Positions 36,033 to 44,530 of a stretch of 64,000 nt of DNA are shown piece after piece. The stretch comes from Sideroxydans sp. (GTDB taxonomy: Bacteria; Pseudomonadota; Gammaproteobacteria; Burkholderiales; Gallionellaceae). Where the stretch lies: NCBI GenBank assembly GCA_028710605.1, contig JAQTTU010000013.1, positions 1-64,000 of the forward strand. Direction: 5' to 3'. Position numbers and translations under genes: made by a program. Under the pieces are notes generated by a model, which ran no database searches, was not told where the DNA came from, and was given only the letters and a program-made list of their open reading frames with translations. The first letter of the stretch is position 1; every line of letters begins with the position of its first letter.

Positions 36033-36844
36033 TTCGGGGTTCCTTGCAGGCGATGGGGGTGAGTATAAATGGCGCAGCTATTGCCGCGCAGGAAGCCGAC
36101 CAGTGTGAGGTTGAGTTTGTCGGCTAGACGCACGGCGGCGGCGGTGGGGGCGGAGACGGCGGCGAGGATGCCGTAGCTTAGTGCTGCGGATTTCTGCACC
36201 ATCTCGAAGCTGGCGCGGCTGGTGATGAGCAGCGCGCCGCCGGGTGCCCTTCGACCAGGCTCAGGACGAACGGAATCGGCACGCGCCAGCGCGCCCAGCG
36301 TTTTGTCCAGCGCGTTATGGCGACCGACATCTTCGCGCACGTAGCTGATGCTGCCGTCTGCCGCGATGCGGCATGCGGCATGTACGGCTCCGGTGGTTTG
36401 TTGCAATCGTTGTTGCGCGGGCAGGCGCGACATGCCTTCGTACAGCGCTTGCAGCGGGAATGGAGTGACATCCGCCAGCGGCGGTAGGTCGCGCACGACT
36501 TGCGTCAGGCTTTCCGCACCGCACAAGCCGCAACCGGTGCGCCCGGCCAGACTGCGGCGGTGCTCCTTGAGTCTGGCGAATGCGCCGCCCGCGATGTCCA
36601 GATGCACGGTGATACCTGCTTCGGCTTCTACAATCTCGATATCGAACACTTCGCTGCGCTTGTCCACGATGCCTTCGGTCAGGCTGAAGCCCAGCGCGAA
36701 ATCTTCGAGATCGGCGGGAGTGGCCAGCATAACGGTGTGCGAGATGCCGTTGTATTCGAAGGCGATGGGGAGTTCTTCGGCGACGGTGTCGAGGGTGGAT
36801 GTGCCGTTCGGGCGCGTTACGGGTAATTGCGTTTGAGGGTTCAT
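36029..36844 (-). CDS. fdhD: Formate dehydrogenase accessory sulfurtransferase FdhD/FdsC (271 aa)
   Basis: FdhD passes sulfur to the molybdenum cofactor of formate dehydrogenase. The key cysteines are Cys105 and Cys108 (GCGLCG), and the family block YVREDVGRHNALDK is intact, as is LLITSRASFEMVQK. Between LDK and GALLITS the protein has about eight more residues than E. coli FdhD; the DNA there is a dispersed-type repeat (GTTCGTCCTGAGCCTGGTCG and onward) read in frame as VRPEPGRR. It is separated from fdsA by two palindromic elements. Confidence 0.92.
   Translation of the reverse strand: MNPQTQLPVTRPNGTSTLDTVAEELPIAFEYNGISHTVMLATPADLEDFALGFSLTEGIVDKRSEVFDIEIVEAEAGITVHLDIAGGAFARLKEHRRSLAGRTGCGLCGAESLTQVVRDLPPLADVTPFPLQALYEGMSRLPAQQRLQQTTGAVHAACRIAADGSISYVREDVGRHNALDKTLGALARADSVRPEPGRRAPGGALLITSRASFEMVQKSAALSYGILAAVSAPTAAAVRLADKLNLTLVGFLRGNSCAIYTHPHRLQGTPK
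36246..36273. repeat. Repeat-type sequence inside fdhD
   Basis: CCCTTCGACCAGGCTCAGGA followed by CGAACGG resembles a dispersed hairpin repeat found between genes in many proteobacteria (CCTTCG...CGAACGG ends pair weakly). Here it lies in the coding sequence and is read in frame. Recognition is from memory of the motif, not from a search. Confidence 0.45.
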
Positions 36845-36869
36845 CTCAAAATACCCGTTCGCAAAAGCT

Positions 36870-36997
36870 CCGTCATTCCGGCGCAGGCCGGAATCCAGAT
36901 ATTTAAATATTTCCTACGAAGTGGGACAACATCAAGGTTTTGCCCGCTTCGCGGAATTATTTGTCTGGCTGGATTCCGGCCTGCGCCGGAATGACGG
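36870..36997. repeat. MITE-like palindromic element, copy 4 (between fdsA and fdhD)
   Basis: A 128-bp element with perfect 29-bp arms beginning CCGTCATTCCGGCGCAGGCC; arm hairpin ATTCCGGC-GCAG-GCCGGAAT. The core has diverged more than in the other copies (CCTACGAAGTGGGACA). Confidence 0.88.
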
Positions 36998-37006
36998 TGA
37001 CGCGGT

Positions 37007-37076
37007 GTAGGGTGGATAAGCGCAGCGCATCCACCTTCGGCATGGTTGGTGGATGCGCTGCGCTTATCCACCCTAC
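37007..37076. repeat. Large perfect palindrome with GTAGGGTGGATAAGCG arms
   Basis: Perfect 29-bp arms (start GTAGGGTGGATAAGCGCAGC) enclose a 12-base loop. It begins 9 bases after MITE copy 4 and ends 12 bases before the fdsA stop, so two unrelated palindromes stand side by side in the fds operon. It could limit fdhD-fdsD expression relative to fdsA. Confidence 0.85.
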
Positions 37077-37088
37077 GTTGCTTCATTT

Positions 37089-39926
37089 TCATTTCCCCGC
37101 AACACCCGCCAGCAACTTCTTCTGCTTCTCATCTTCGCGCGCATTGCGTTTCTGCCATGCCGACGGCTGATCCACTTTCACCAGTTGCACCGCCGTCACT
37201 TTGTACTCGGGGCAGTTGGTGGCCCAGTCGGAGTTGTCGGTGGTGATGACGTTCGCGCCGGATTCTGGGAAGTGGAAGGTGGTGTAAACCACGCCGGGTT
37301 GCACGCGCTCGGTGACGGTGGCGCGCAACACGGTGTCGCCCGCGCGCGACTGGATGCCGACCCAGTCGCCCTGTTTGATGCCGCGCTCTTCGGCATCGTG
37401 CGGGTGTATCTCCAGCACGTCTTCGCCGTAGAACTGTACGTTCTCGGTGCGCCGCGTCTGCGCGCCGACGTTGTATTGCGACAGGATGCGCCCGGTGGTG
37501 AGCAGCAGCGGGAAGCGCGGCATCACCTTCTCGTCGGTGGGCACATATTGCGTGTTGAAGAAACGCCCCTTGCCGCGCACAAAACCTTCCACGTGCATCA
37601 GCGGTGTGCCTTGCGGTTTCTTGTCGTTGCACGGCCATTGCACGCTGCCCATCTTTTCCAGCTTGTCGTAGCTGACCCCGGCGAAGGTCGGCGTGAGGCG
37701 CGCGATCTCGTCCATGATCTGCGACGGGTGGTCGTAGTGCATCGGATAGCCCAGCGCTGCGGCCAGCCCCAGCGTCACTTCCCAATCGGCTTTGCCCGCC
37801 AGCGGCGGCATGACTTTGCGCACGCGCGAAATGCGCCGTTCGCCGTTGGTGAAGGTGCCATCTTTTTCCAAAAACGATGCGCCGGGCAGGAACACATGCG
37901 CGAACTTCGCCGTCTCGTTGAGGAACAAATCCTGTACCACCACACATTCCATCGCGGCCAGTGCGGCTTGCACATGCTGCGTGTTAGGGTCGGACTGCGC
38001 CGGGTCTTCGCCCTGGCAATAGAGTCCCTTGAATGAACCGTCCAGCGCGGCTTCCAGCATGTTGGGGATGCGCAGACCCGGCTCTGCTTGCAGGTTCACG
38101 CTCCATGCTTTTTCAAACAGTTCGCGCGTGGCGTTGTCGGACACATGGCGATAGCCGGGATAAATGTCGGGGAAGCCGCCCATGTCGCACGAGCCCTGCA
38201 CGTTGTTCTGTCCGCGCAGCGGGTTCACGCCCACGCCTTCGCGCCCCACGTTGCCCGTCGCCATGGCGAGGTTGGCGATGGCGATCACCGCCGTCGAACC
38301 TTGCGAATGTTCGGTCACGCCGAGGCCGTAGAAAATCGCCGCGTTGCCGCCGGTCGCATACAACCGCGCCGCCGCGCGCACGTCGGCGGCGGGCACGCCG
38401 GTGACGCCCTCCATCGCTTCGGGTGAATTGGCCGGACGCGCGGCGAACTCGCGCCAGTCCGCATAGGCTTGCGTCTCGCAACGTTCCGCGACGAACTGCT
38501 CGTTGACCAAGCCTTCCGTCACGATCACATGCGCCAGCGCAGAGAGCATGGCGACGTTGGTGCCGGGACGCAGCTTCAGATGGTAGGTGGCGCGCGCATG
38601 CGGCGCGGTCACCATGTCGATCGCGCGCGGGTCGATCACGATCAGCTTCGCGCCTTCACGCACGCGGCGTTTGAGGCGCGAACCGACCACCGGATGGCCT
38701 TCGCTGGGGTTGGAACCGATTAGCAAAATCACATCGGATTTTTCCACCGACTTGAACGTCTGCGTGCCCGCCGAAGTGCCCAGCGTCTGGCCCAGGCCGT
38801 AACCCGTAGGCGCATGGCACACGCGCGCGCAGGTATCCACATTGTTGTTGCCGAACGCGGCGCGCACCAGCTTCTGCACCAGGAAGTCTTCCTCGTTGGT
38901 GCAGCGGCTGGAGACCAATGCGCCGACTGAATTTTTGCCGTACTTTTCCTGCACGCGGCGGAACTCGCTGGCGGCATATTCGAAGGCTTCATCCCACGAC
39001 ACTTCGCGCCACGGGTCGCTGGTCTTGGCGCGTATCATCGGCTTGGTGATGCGGTCCTTGTGCGTGGCGTAACCCCAGGCGAAACGGCCTTTGACGCAGG
39101 CGTGGCCTTCGTTCGCCTTGCCGTCTTTCCACGGAGTCATGCGCACCACTTGCGTGCCTTTCATCTCGGCTTTGAAGCCGCAACCGACACCGCAATAGGC
39201 GCAGGTGGTCACCACTGATTTCTCGGTGCTTCCCAACCTGACCGCGCTCTTCTCGATCAGCGCCGCCGTCGGGCAAGCGTTGACGCACGCGCCGCAGGAG
39301 ACGCAGTCCGAATCCATAAAGCTTTCGCCCTGCCCCGCCGTCACGCGCGAAGCAAAACCGCGCCCGCTAATGGTCAGCGCGAACGTGCCCTGCTGTTCTT
39401 CGCACGCGCGCACGCAGCGGTTGCACACGATGCACTTGGCCGGGTTGTGGATGAAGTAAGGATTGGAGACATCTTTCTTCGCCGCAGTGAAATGGTTCGC
39501 TCCGGCCATGCCGTAACGCACTTCACGCAAGCCCACTTGAGCCGCCGTACTTTGCAATTCGCAATCGCCGCTGGCGGCACAGGTCAGGCAGTCGAGCGGG
39601 TGGTCGGAGATGTACAGCTCCATCACATTGCGCCGCAGCTCGGCCAGCTTGGGCGTTTGCGTGCGCACGGTCATGCCCGCTGCGGCGGGCGTGGTGCAGG
39701 ACGACGGATAACCGCGACGGCCTTCGATCTCGACCAGGCACAGGCGGCAGGAGCCGAAAGGCTGCAACGAATCGGTGGCGCAGAGCTTGGGGATCATCAC
39801 GCCCGCCTTGACGGCGGCGCGCATGACTGAAGTTCCGGCTGGGACAGTGACGGAGATGCCGTCGATATGCAGGGTGACTTCGTGGTCGGATTCGACTGCC
39901 GGAGTGCCGTAATCAAGTTCGTTCAT
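37089..39926 (-). CDS. fdsA: NAD-linked formate dehydrogenase alpha subunit FdsA (945 aa)
   Basis: FdsA oxidises formate to CO2 at a bis-MGD molybdenum centre. The N-terminus carries a [2Fe-2S] domain (CATDSLQPFGSCRLCLVEIEG), a CAASGDCELQ segment, two [4Fe-4S] ferredoxin motifs (CIVCNRCVRACEE, CVSCGACVNACP) and the CAYCGVGCGF cluster before the molybdopterin domain. The Mo ligand is Cys370, followed by the conserved His371 (CARVCHAPTGYG), so this is the Cys, not the selenocysteine, type. Length is close to the known cytoplasmic enzymes. It works with FdsB and FdsG to make NADH. The gap to fdsB is filled by a palindromic repeat. Confidence 0.96.
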   Translation of the reverse strand: MNELDYGTPAVESDHEVTLHIDGISVTVPAGTSVMRAAVKAGVMIPKLCATDSLQPFGSCRLCLVEIEGRRGYPSSCTTPAAAGMTVRTQTPKLAELRRNVMELYISDHPLDCLTCAASGDCELQSTAAQVGLREVRYGMAGANHFTAAKKDVSNPYFIHNPAKCIVCNRCVRACEEQQGTFALTISGRGFASRVTAGQGESFMDSDCVSCGACVNACPTAALIEKSAVRLGSTEKSVVTTCAYCGVGCGFKAEMKGTQVVRMTPWKDGKANEGHACVKGRFAWGYATHKDRITKPMIRAKTSDPWREVSWDEAFEYAASEFRRVQEKYGKNSVGALVSSRCTNEEDFLVQKLVRAAFGNNNVDTCARVCHAPTGYGLGQTLGTSAGTQTFKSVEKSDVILLIGSNPSEGHPVVGSRLKRRVREGAKLIVIDPRAIDMVTAPHARATYHLKLRPGTNVAMLSALAHVIVTEGLVNEQFVAERCETQAYADWREFAARPANSPEAMEGVTGVPAADVRAAARLYATGGNAAIFYGLGVTEHSQGSTAVIAIANLAMATGNVGREGVGVNPLRGQNNVQGSCDMGGFPDIYPGYRHVSDNATRELFEKAWSVNLQAEPGLRIPNMLEAALDGSFKGLYCQGEDPAQSDPNTQHVQAALAAMECVVVQDLFLNETAKFAHVFLPGASFLEKDGTFTNGERRISRVRKVMPPLAGKADWEVTLGLAAALGYPMHYDHPSQIMDEIARLTPTFAGVSYDKLEKMGSVQWPCNDKKPQGTPLMHVEGFVRGKGRFFNTQYVPTDEKVMPRFPLLLTTGRILSQYNVGAQTRRTENVQFYGEDVLEIHPHDAEERGIKQGDWVGIQSRAGDTVLRATVTERVQPGVVYTTFHFPESGANVITTDNSDWATNCPEYKVTAVQLVKVDQPSAWQKRNAREDEKQKKLLAGVAGK

Positions 39927-39948
39927 GGTTAAAACCTTTCAGGGTTTG

Positions 39949-40070
39949 CTCCCTTCCCCCGCAGGCGGGGGAAGGGCTGGGGATGAGGGTTGGTGGGTAT
40001 ATGCCCAACTTGGATGCAGTTTGAAACCCCTCACCCCAACCCCTCTCCCGCCTGCGGGAGAGGGGCTTTA
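39949..40070. repeat. Repeat pair at the fdsB 3' end
   Basis: Two related hairpins, CCCTTCCCCCGCAGGCGGGG (39951 onward) and CCCCTCTCCCGCCTGCGGGA (40040 onward), flank a spacer; GGATGAGGGT and ACCCCTCACC also pair across it. The second hairpin lies inside the fdsB reading frame and encodes its last residues (PLPQAGEG). Confidence 0.75.
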
Positions 40071-41566
40071 ACAACAGAGAAATCCTCCACAAAATGATTC
40101 AGCGCCGACAGCACCGGGTACGGTGTCATACCGCCCATCGCGCACATGGAGCCGTGGGTCATGGTGTCGCACAGGCTGCGCAGCAACGGTATCTGCGTCT
40201 GGTCTCCGGCGCGGATGCGGTCGATGACTTCGATGCCGCGCGTGGAGCCGATGCGGCAGGGTGTGCATTTGCCGCAGGATTCGATGGCGCAGAATTGCAT
40301 GGCGTAACGCGCTTGCTTGGCCATATCCACGGTGTCGTCGAAAGCGACGATGCCGCCGTGACCGAGCGCCGCGCCGATGGCGGCGAAGGCTTCGTAGTCG
40401 AGCACGGTGTCGAACTGCGACTCGGGCAGATACGCGCCCAGCGGCCCGCCGACTTGCACCGCGCGCAGCGGACGGCCAGTGCGCGAACCGCCGCCGTAGT
40501 CGTACAGCAATTCGCGCAGCGTGCTGCCGAACGGCACTTCGACCAGGCCGCCGAACTTGATATTGCCCGCCAACTGGAACGGCAGCGTGCCGCGCGAACT
40601 GCCCACGCCCAGGTCGCAGTAAAACGCCGCGCCTTGCGCCAGGATGTCCGGCACGCTGGCGATGGTGATCACGTTATTGATCACCGTGGGCTGGCCGAAC
40701 AGGCCGGCGATGGCGGGCAGCGGCGGCTTGTTGCGCACGATGCCGCGCTTGCCTTCTATGCTTTCCAGCATGGCCGTTTCTTCGCCGCACACATAAGCGC
40801 CCGCGCCCATGCGTACTTCGATCTCGAAATCGCCCAGCCAGTCGCCCGCCGCTGCCAGCGCGGCATTCAGCGCGATGCAGGCGTGCGGATATTCGGAGCG
40901 CACATAGATGTAGCCCTTGCTTGCGCCGACCGCGAGCGCGGCAATGGCCATGCCTTCGAGCACGCAGAACGGATCGCCTTCCAGCAGCATGCGGTCGGCG
41001 ACCGTGCCCGAGTCGCCTTCGTCGGCGTTGCACACGATGTATTTTTGTTTGGCGGATTGGTCGAGCACGGTCTGCCACTTGATGCCGGTCGGAAATGCCG
41101 CGCCGCCGCGCCCGCGCAGGCCGGAATCGGTGACCAGATTCACGATGTCGGCGGGCGGCAGGCTGCGCGCGAGCGTCAGCCCCTTGCCGCCGCCGTGTGC
41201 GAGGTAATCGTCCAGCGAACGCGGATCGACCACGCCGACGCGGCGCATGGTGACGCGATGTTGTCTGGCGAGATAAGGCAGCGCGGCGATGTCGCCCAGA
41301 CGTAGCGGGTGTTTGCCGCCATGCAGGAAATCCGCCGCAAATAATGTCGGCACATCGGCCTCCGTCACCGGCCCGTAAGCCACGCGCCCCTGCGCGGTGA
41401 CGACTTCGACCAGCGGCTCCAGCCAGAACAGTCCGCGCGAACCGTTGCGCACGAGGGTGATGTCCAGCTTGAGTTTGGCCGCGTGTTTGGCGATGGCCGC
41501 CGCGACTTCATCCGCGCCTAGCGCCAATGCGCCTGCGTCGCCGGGAACGTAAAGTGTGATGCTCAT
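40031..41566 (-). CDS. fdsB: NAD-linked formate dehydrogenase beta subunit FdsB (511 aa)
   Basis: FdsB is the FMN- and NAD-binding subunit, NuoF-like with an N-terminal thioredoxin-like domain (residues about 1-110). FMN/NAD loops are GLRGRGGAAFPTGIKW and NADEGDSGTVADR, and the [4Fe-4S] motif is SCGKCTPCRIGS. The ATG at 41566 overlaps the fdsG stop (ATGA); the frame is open further upstream inside fdsG but without support. The C-terminal tail APLPQAGEGLG is made of a palindromic repeat, so the natural end was probably near EDFSVV. It resembles HoxF in this window in function and motifs. Confidence 0.94.
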   Translation of the reverse strand: MSITLYVPGDAGALALGADEVAAAIAKHAAKLKLDITLVRNGSRGLFWLEPLVEVVTAQGRVAYGPVTEADVPTLFAADFLHGGKHPLRLGDIAALPYLARQHRVTMRRVGVVDPRSLDDYLAHGGGKGLTLARSLPPADIVNLVTDSGLRGRGGAAFPTGIKWQTVLDQSAKQKYIVCNADEGDSGTVADRMLLEGDPFCVLEGMAIAALAVGASKGYIYVRSEYPHACIALNAALAAAGDWLGDFEIEVRMGAGAYVCGEETAMLESIEGKRGIVRNKPPLPAIAGLFGQPTVINNVITIASVPDILAQGAAFYCDLGVGSSRGTLPFQLAGNIKFGGLVEVPFGSTLRELLYDYGGGSRTGRPLRAVQVGGPLGAYLPESQFDTVLDYEAFAAIGAALGHGGIVAFDDTVDMAKQARYAMQFCAIESCGKCTPCRIGSTRGIEVIDRIRAGDQTQIPLLRSLCDTMTHGSMCAMGGMTPYPVLSALNHFVEDFSVVKAPLPQAGEGLG

Positions 41567-42000
41567 GCTTTTTCTCCCAGCTTGTGCATCAAGGCATCGA
41601 ACTTTTGCGGGGTCACGCGCGCATGCAGCTCGGTCTCGTCGATCTGGATCGCCGGCCCCATGGAGCACAGCCCCAGACAATACACCGGTTCCAGCGTCTC
41701 ATCCTCCCCCTGCAAACGTTTGGCCGCATGCGCCGCCAGCGCTTCGCTGCCGTTGGCCTGACAAGCCTCGGCGCAACACACGCGCACCAGATGTTTGCCC
41801 GGCGGGGTCTGGCGGAAATGCTGATAAAAGGTGATCACACCATGCACCTCGGCGCGCGACAGGTTGAGCTCCCGCGCGATCAGCGGCACCGCCTCCTCCG
41901 GCACATAACCCAGTTCATGCTGGATGTCGTGCAGGATGGGCAGCAGCGCGCCGGGCTGCTGCCGGTGTTTGGCGAAAATGGTGTTCAAAATTGCATTCAT
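41563..42000 (-). CDS. fdsG: NAD-linked formate dehydrogenase gamma subunit FdsG (145 aa)
   Basis: A NuoE-like thioredoxin-fold subunit with a [2Fe-2S] cluster held by VCCAEACQANG and YCLGLCSMGPA. It passes electrons between FdsA and FdsB. The ATG at 42000 has a good GAGAGGA site; codons further upstream lack support. It is the first gene of the fds operon, and the promoter must lie in the 280 bases upstream, where I find no convincing consensus. Confidence 0.93.
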   Translation of the reverse strand: MNAILNTIFAKHRQQPGALLPILHDIQHELGYVPEEAVPLIARELNLSRAEVHGVITFYQHFRQTPPGKHLVRVCCAEACQANGSEALAAHAAKRLQGEDETLEPVYCLGLCSMGPAIQIDETELHARVTPQKFDALMHKLGEKA

Positions 42001-42268
42001 GGATTTGATTCCTCTCATTTCGCTGGGTGATCGACCAGCTCCCATGCTGTCTTGCCCGAGTAGATATCGTCATTGAAAATTGTTTGAGCAATGCAGTGTT
42101 GTTTTGGGGATATACGCATTCGCATAGTTGAGCTGAAGTTTGATTTTGATTATGACAAAACATGCTGCACATGCGAGTCTTCGTCGCAATTACGCGTTCG
42201 TTCAATACTGAACTGATGCGGAATTTTGGTTTCTGTATAACCTGCAACGCTGGTTAGCCTTCACCGAA

Positions 42269-42303
42269 ACTATGTCTCAGTTCAGTACTGAGCTGAGGCA
42301 TAG
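42269..42303. repeat. Palindrome covering the dnaB stop codon
   Basis: CTATGTCTCAGTTCAGT and ACTGAGCTGAGGCATAG are complementary at 15 of 17 positions. The dnaB stop (TGA) lies inside it. A related half, TTCAATACTGAACTGA, is at 42200-42215. It may end dnaB transcription or be an operator for the divergent side; no T-run is seen. Confidence 0.6.
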
Positions 42304-43670
42304 TTTTCAAACCGCGTGAACTCGCCACGGAAGGTGAGTTCGACTTTGCCGATGGGGCCGTTACGCTGTTTGCCGATAATGATTTCGGCTTTGCCTTTAT
42401 CAGGCGTGTCCGGGTTATAGACTTCGTCGCGGTAGATGAACAAGATCAAGTCGGCATCCTGTTCGATAGCGCCGGATTCGCGCAAGTCGGACATGACAGG
42501 ACGTTTGTTCGGGCGTTGTTCCAGACTGCGGTTTAGCTGCGACAGTGCGATCACCGGCACATGCAGTTCCTTCGCCAGCGACTTCAATGAGCGTGAAATT
42601 TCCGAAATTTCGGTAGCCCGATTTTCGCTCGACCTGCCAGCCGGCGATGACATCAATTGGATGTAGTCGATCACGATCAGGCCAAGGCCGTCTTTTTGCT
42701 GGCGGCTCAAGCGCCGGGCGCGCGAGCGCAATTCCAGTGCGTTCAAGCCTGCGGTCTCGTCGATAAAGATAGGCGCATCGTTAAGCAGACCCAAGGCATG
42801 GGTCATGCGCGACCAGTCATCGTCTTCCAGTTTTCCGGTACGCAACGTGTGCTGATTGAGCCGCCCCACCGAGCCGATCATACGCATCGCCAGTTGCGCG
42901 CCCCCCATTTCCATACTGAAAATCGCTACTGGCTTGCCTTCCAAAGCCACGTTCTCGGCGATGTTGATAGAAAACGCGGTCTTTCCCATACTGGGGCGAC
43001 CCGCCACGATGATCAGGTCGCCAGCTTGCAGACCGGAGGTCATGCGATCCAGATCGGTAAACCCGGTCGCCGTGCCGGTCACGTCACTGGTGTTGTCTCG
43101 CCCATACAAGGTCTCGATGCGCTCGACCACTTGCGTCAGTAGCGGCGGCATCGCGGTAAAGCCTTGCCGTCCGCGATCGCCTTGTTCGGAAATTTCAAAT
43201 ACTTTGCTTTCGGCCTCATCCAGCAACTGTCCGGCATCGCGTCCCGCCGGATTGTAGGCGCTGGTGGCAATCTCGCTGCCCACTTCCACCAGCTTGCGCA
43301 TGATGGCGCGCTCGCGCACGATCTCGGCATAGCGGCGGATGTTGGCGGCGGAAGGCACGTTCTGCGCCAGCGTGCCCAGATACACCAGACCGCCCGCTTT
43401 CTCCAGCTCGGCGTGGCTCTCCAGAGATTCGGCCACGGTGATGACATCAATCGGCTTGGCGTGCTCGGTCAGGCGACCGATGTGCCGCCAGATCAGGCGG
43501 TGTTCGTGGCGGTAGAAATCGCTCTCGCTCAGCAGGTCGGCGATCTTGTCCCAGGCGCTGGTATCCAGCAGGATGCCGCCCAGCACCGACTGTTCCGCCT
43601 CGACGGAATGCGGCGGAAGCTTTATCGCTTCAAGCTGGGAATCGGCAACGGGAGCTGAGTAGTTTTGCAT
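42282..43670 (-). CDS. dnaB: Replicative DNA helicase DnaB (462 aa)
   Basis: The hexameric helicase that unwinds DNA at the replication fork. The N-terminal domain (PPHSVEAEQSVLGGILLD) and RecA-like domain are intact, with Walker A GRPSMGKTAFS and the later motif LIVIDYIQLM. Length is standard. It follows rplI after a strong terminator, so it probably has its own promoter, while keeping the common rpsR-rplI-dnaB order. No intein is present. Confidence 0.97.
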   Translation of the reverse strand: MQNYSAPVADSQLEAIKLPPHSVEAEQSVLGGILLDTSAWDKIADLLSESDFYRHEHRLIWRHIGRLTEHAKPIDVITVAESLESHAELEKAGGLVYLGTLAQNVPSAANIRRYAEIVRERAIMRKLVEVGSEIATSAYNPAGRDAGQLLDEAESKVFEISEQGDRGRQGFTAMPPLLTQVVERIETLYGRDNTSDVTGTATGFTDLDRMTSGLQAGDLIIVAGRPSMGKTAFSINIAENVALEGKPVAIFSMEMGGAQLAMRMIGSVGRLNQHTLRTGKLEDDDWSRMTHALGLLNDAPIFIDETAGLNALELRSRARRLSRQQKDGLGLIVIDYIQLMSSPAGRSSENRATEISEISRSLKSLAKELHVPVIALSQLNRSLEQRPNKRPVMSDLRESGAIEQDADLILFIYRDEVYNPDTPDKGKAEIIIGKQRNGPIGKVELTFRGEFTRFENYASAQY

Positions 43671-43743
43671 GGTGCGACCGCAAATTTCGGGAAGGGAATT
43701 TTACACTGCCGGGCAACTTCGTATTGCTCAAAATCCAGAAAAG

Positions 43744-43769
43744 AAAAAGGGCTGTCGCCAGCCCTTTTT
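43744..43769 (-). terminator. Terminator of the rpsF-priB-rpsR-rplI operon
   Basis: AAAAAGGGCTG-TCGC-CAGCCCTTTTT is a perfect 11-bp stem with a T-run on both strands, just after the rplI stop. It separates the ribosomal operon from dnaB. Confidence 0.9.
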
Positions 43770-43791
43770 CCGCACTACATGCTGCGCGAAA

Positions 43792-44241
43792 TTATTGTTC
43801 GCCCAGCACCGATACCGTGACGTTGGCCACTACATCCGGGTGCAGCATAACTGTGACCGGATGATCGCCGATCTGCTTCAGATGACCGGTTGCCATACGC
43901 ACTTGAGCCTTGTCCACTTGGTGACCTTGAGCCACCAGCGCAGCCGCGATGTCGGCGTTGGTTACGGAACCGAACAGCTTGCCATCGACACCGGCCTTTT
44001 GCACGATTTGCACGGTCAAGCCTTCCAGCTTTTCTCCGCGCGCTTGTGCATCAGCCAGCTTGGCCTGCTCTGCCGCTTCCAGTTCGGCACGGCGTGCCGC
44101 GAAGTCCGCCACGCTGCTTTCAGTCGCGCGCTTGGCTTTGCCTTGCGGGATGAGGAAGTTGCGCGCGAAACCGTTCTTGACTTTGACCACATCGCCCAAC
44201 TGGCCGAGGTTGACCACTTTTTCCATCAGAATAACTTGCAT
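43792..44241 (-). CDS. rplI: 50S ribosomal protein bL9 (149 aa)
   Basis: The N-terminal signature [36 protein letters not shown] is the bL9 RNA-binding domain; a long helix and the C-terminal domain follow. Standard length. It binds 23S rRNA at the base of the L1 stalk. It sits ten bases after rpsR. Confidence 0.97.
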   Translation of the reverse strand: MQVILMEKVVNLGQLGDVVKVKNGFARNFLIPQGKAKRATESSVADFAARRAELEAAEQAKLADAQARGEKLEGLTVQIVQKAGVDGKLFGSVTNADIAAALVAQGHQVDKAQVRMATGHLKQIGDHPVTVMLHPDVVANVTVSVLGEQ

Positions 44242-44251
44242 GTTCTACTCC

Positions 44252-44521
44252 TTAGTGCAAATCGGTGTAAGGCAGCAAAGCCAGGAAGCGTGCGCGCTTC
44301 ACGGCAACGCTCAATTGGCGCTGGAAGCGCGTCTTGGTACCGGTAATGCGCGCCGGGATCAGCTTGCCGTTCTCGGTAATCATTTCCTTCAGGATGTTCA
44401 GATCCTTGTAATCCACTTCCGCGATCTTCTCTGCGGTAAAACGGCAGAATTTGCGGCGCTTGAACAACTGACGCGAAGAACTGTTCTTCTTGTCATCTTT
44501 TTTCTTAAATACACGAGCCAT
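44252..44521 (-). CDS. rpsR: 30S ribosomal protein bS18 (89 aa)
   Basis: The core [20 protein letters not shown] and [20 protein letters not shown] is the bS18 signature. It binds 16S rRNA as a pair with bS6, encoded two genes upstream. The N-terminus is somewhat longer and lysine-rich. Confidence 0.96.
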   Translation of the reverse strand: MARVFKKKDDKKNSSSRQLFKRRKFCRFTAEKIAEVDYKDLNILKEMITENGKLIPARITGTKTRFQRQLSVAVKRARFLALLPYTDLH

Positions 44522-44530
44522 TTTGTGCTC

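Noticed and set aside
27645-37076. Palindromic elements as insertion sequences
   Set aside because: They are 70-128 bp long and have no transposase gene, so they can only be non-autonomous or REP-type elements.
42001-42281. Short minus-strand frame upstream of fdsG (start near 42247)
   Set aside because: No ribosome-binding site, no family pattern, and it runs into fdsG in another frame.
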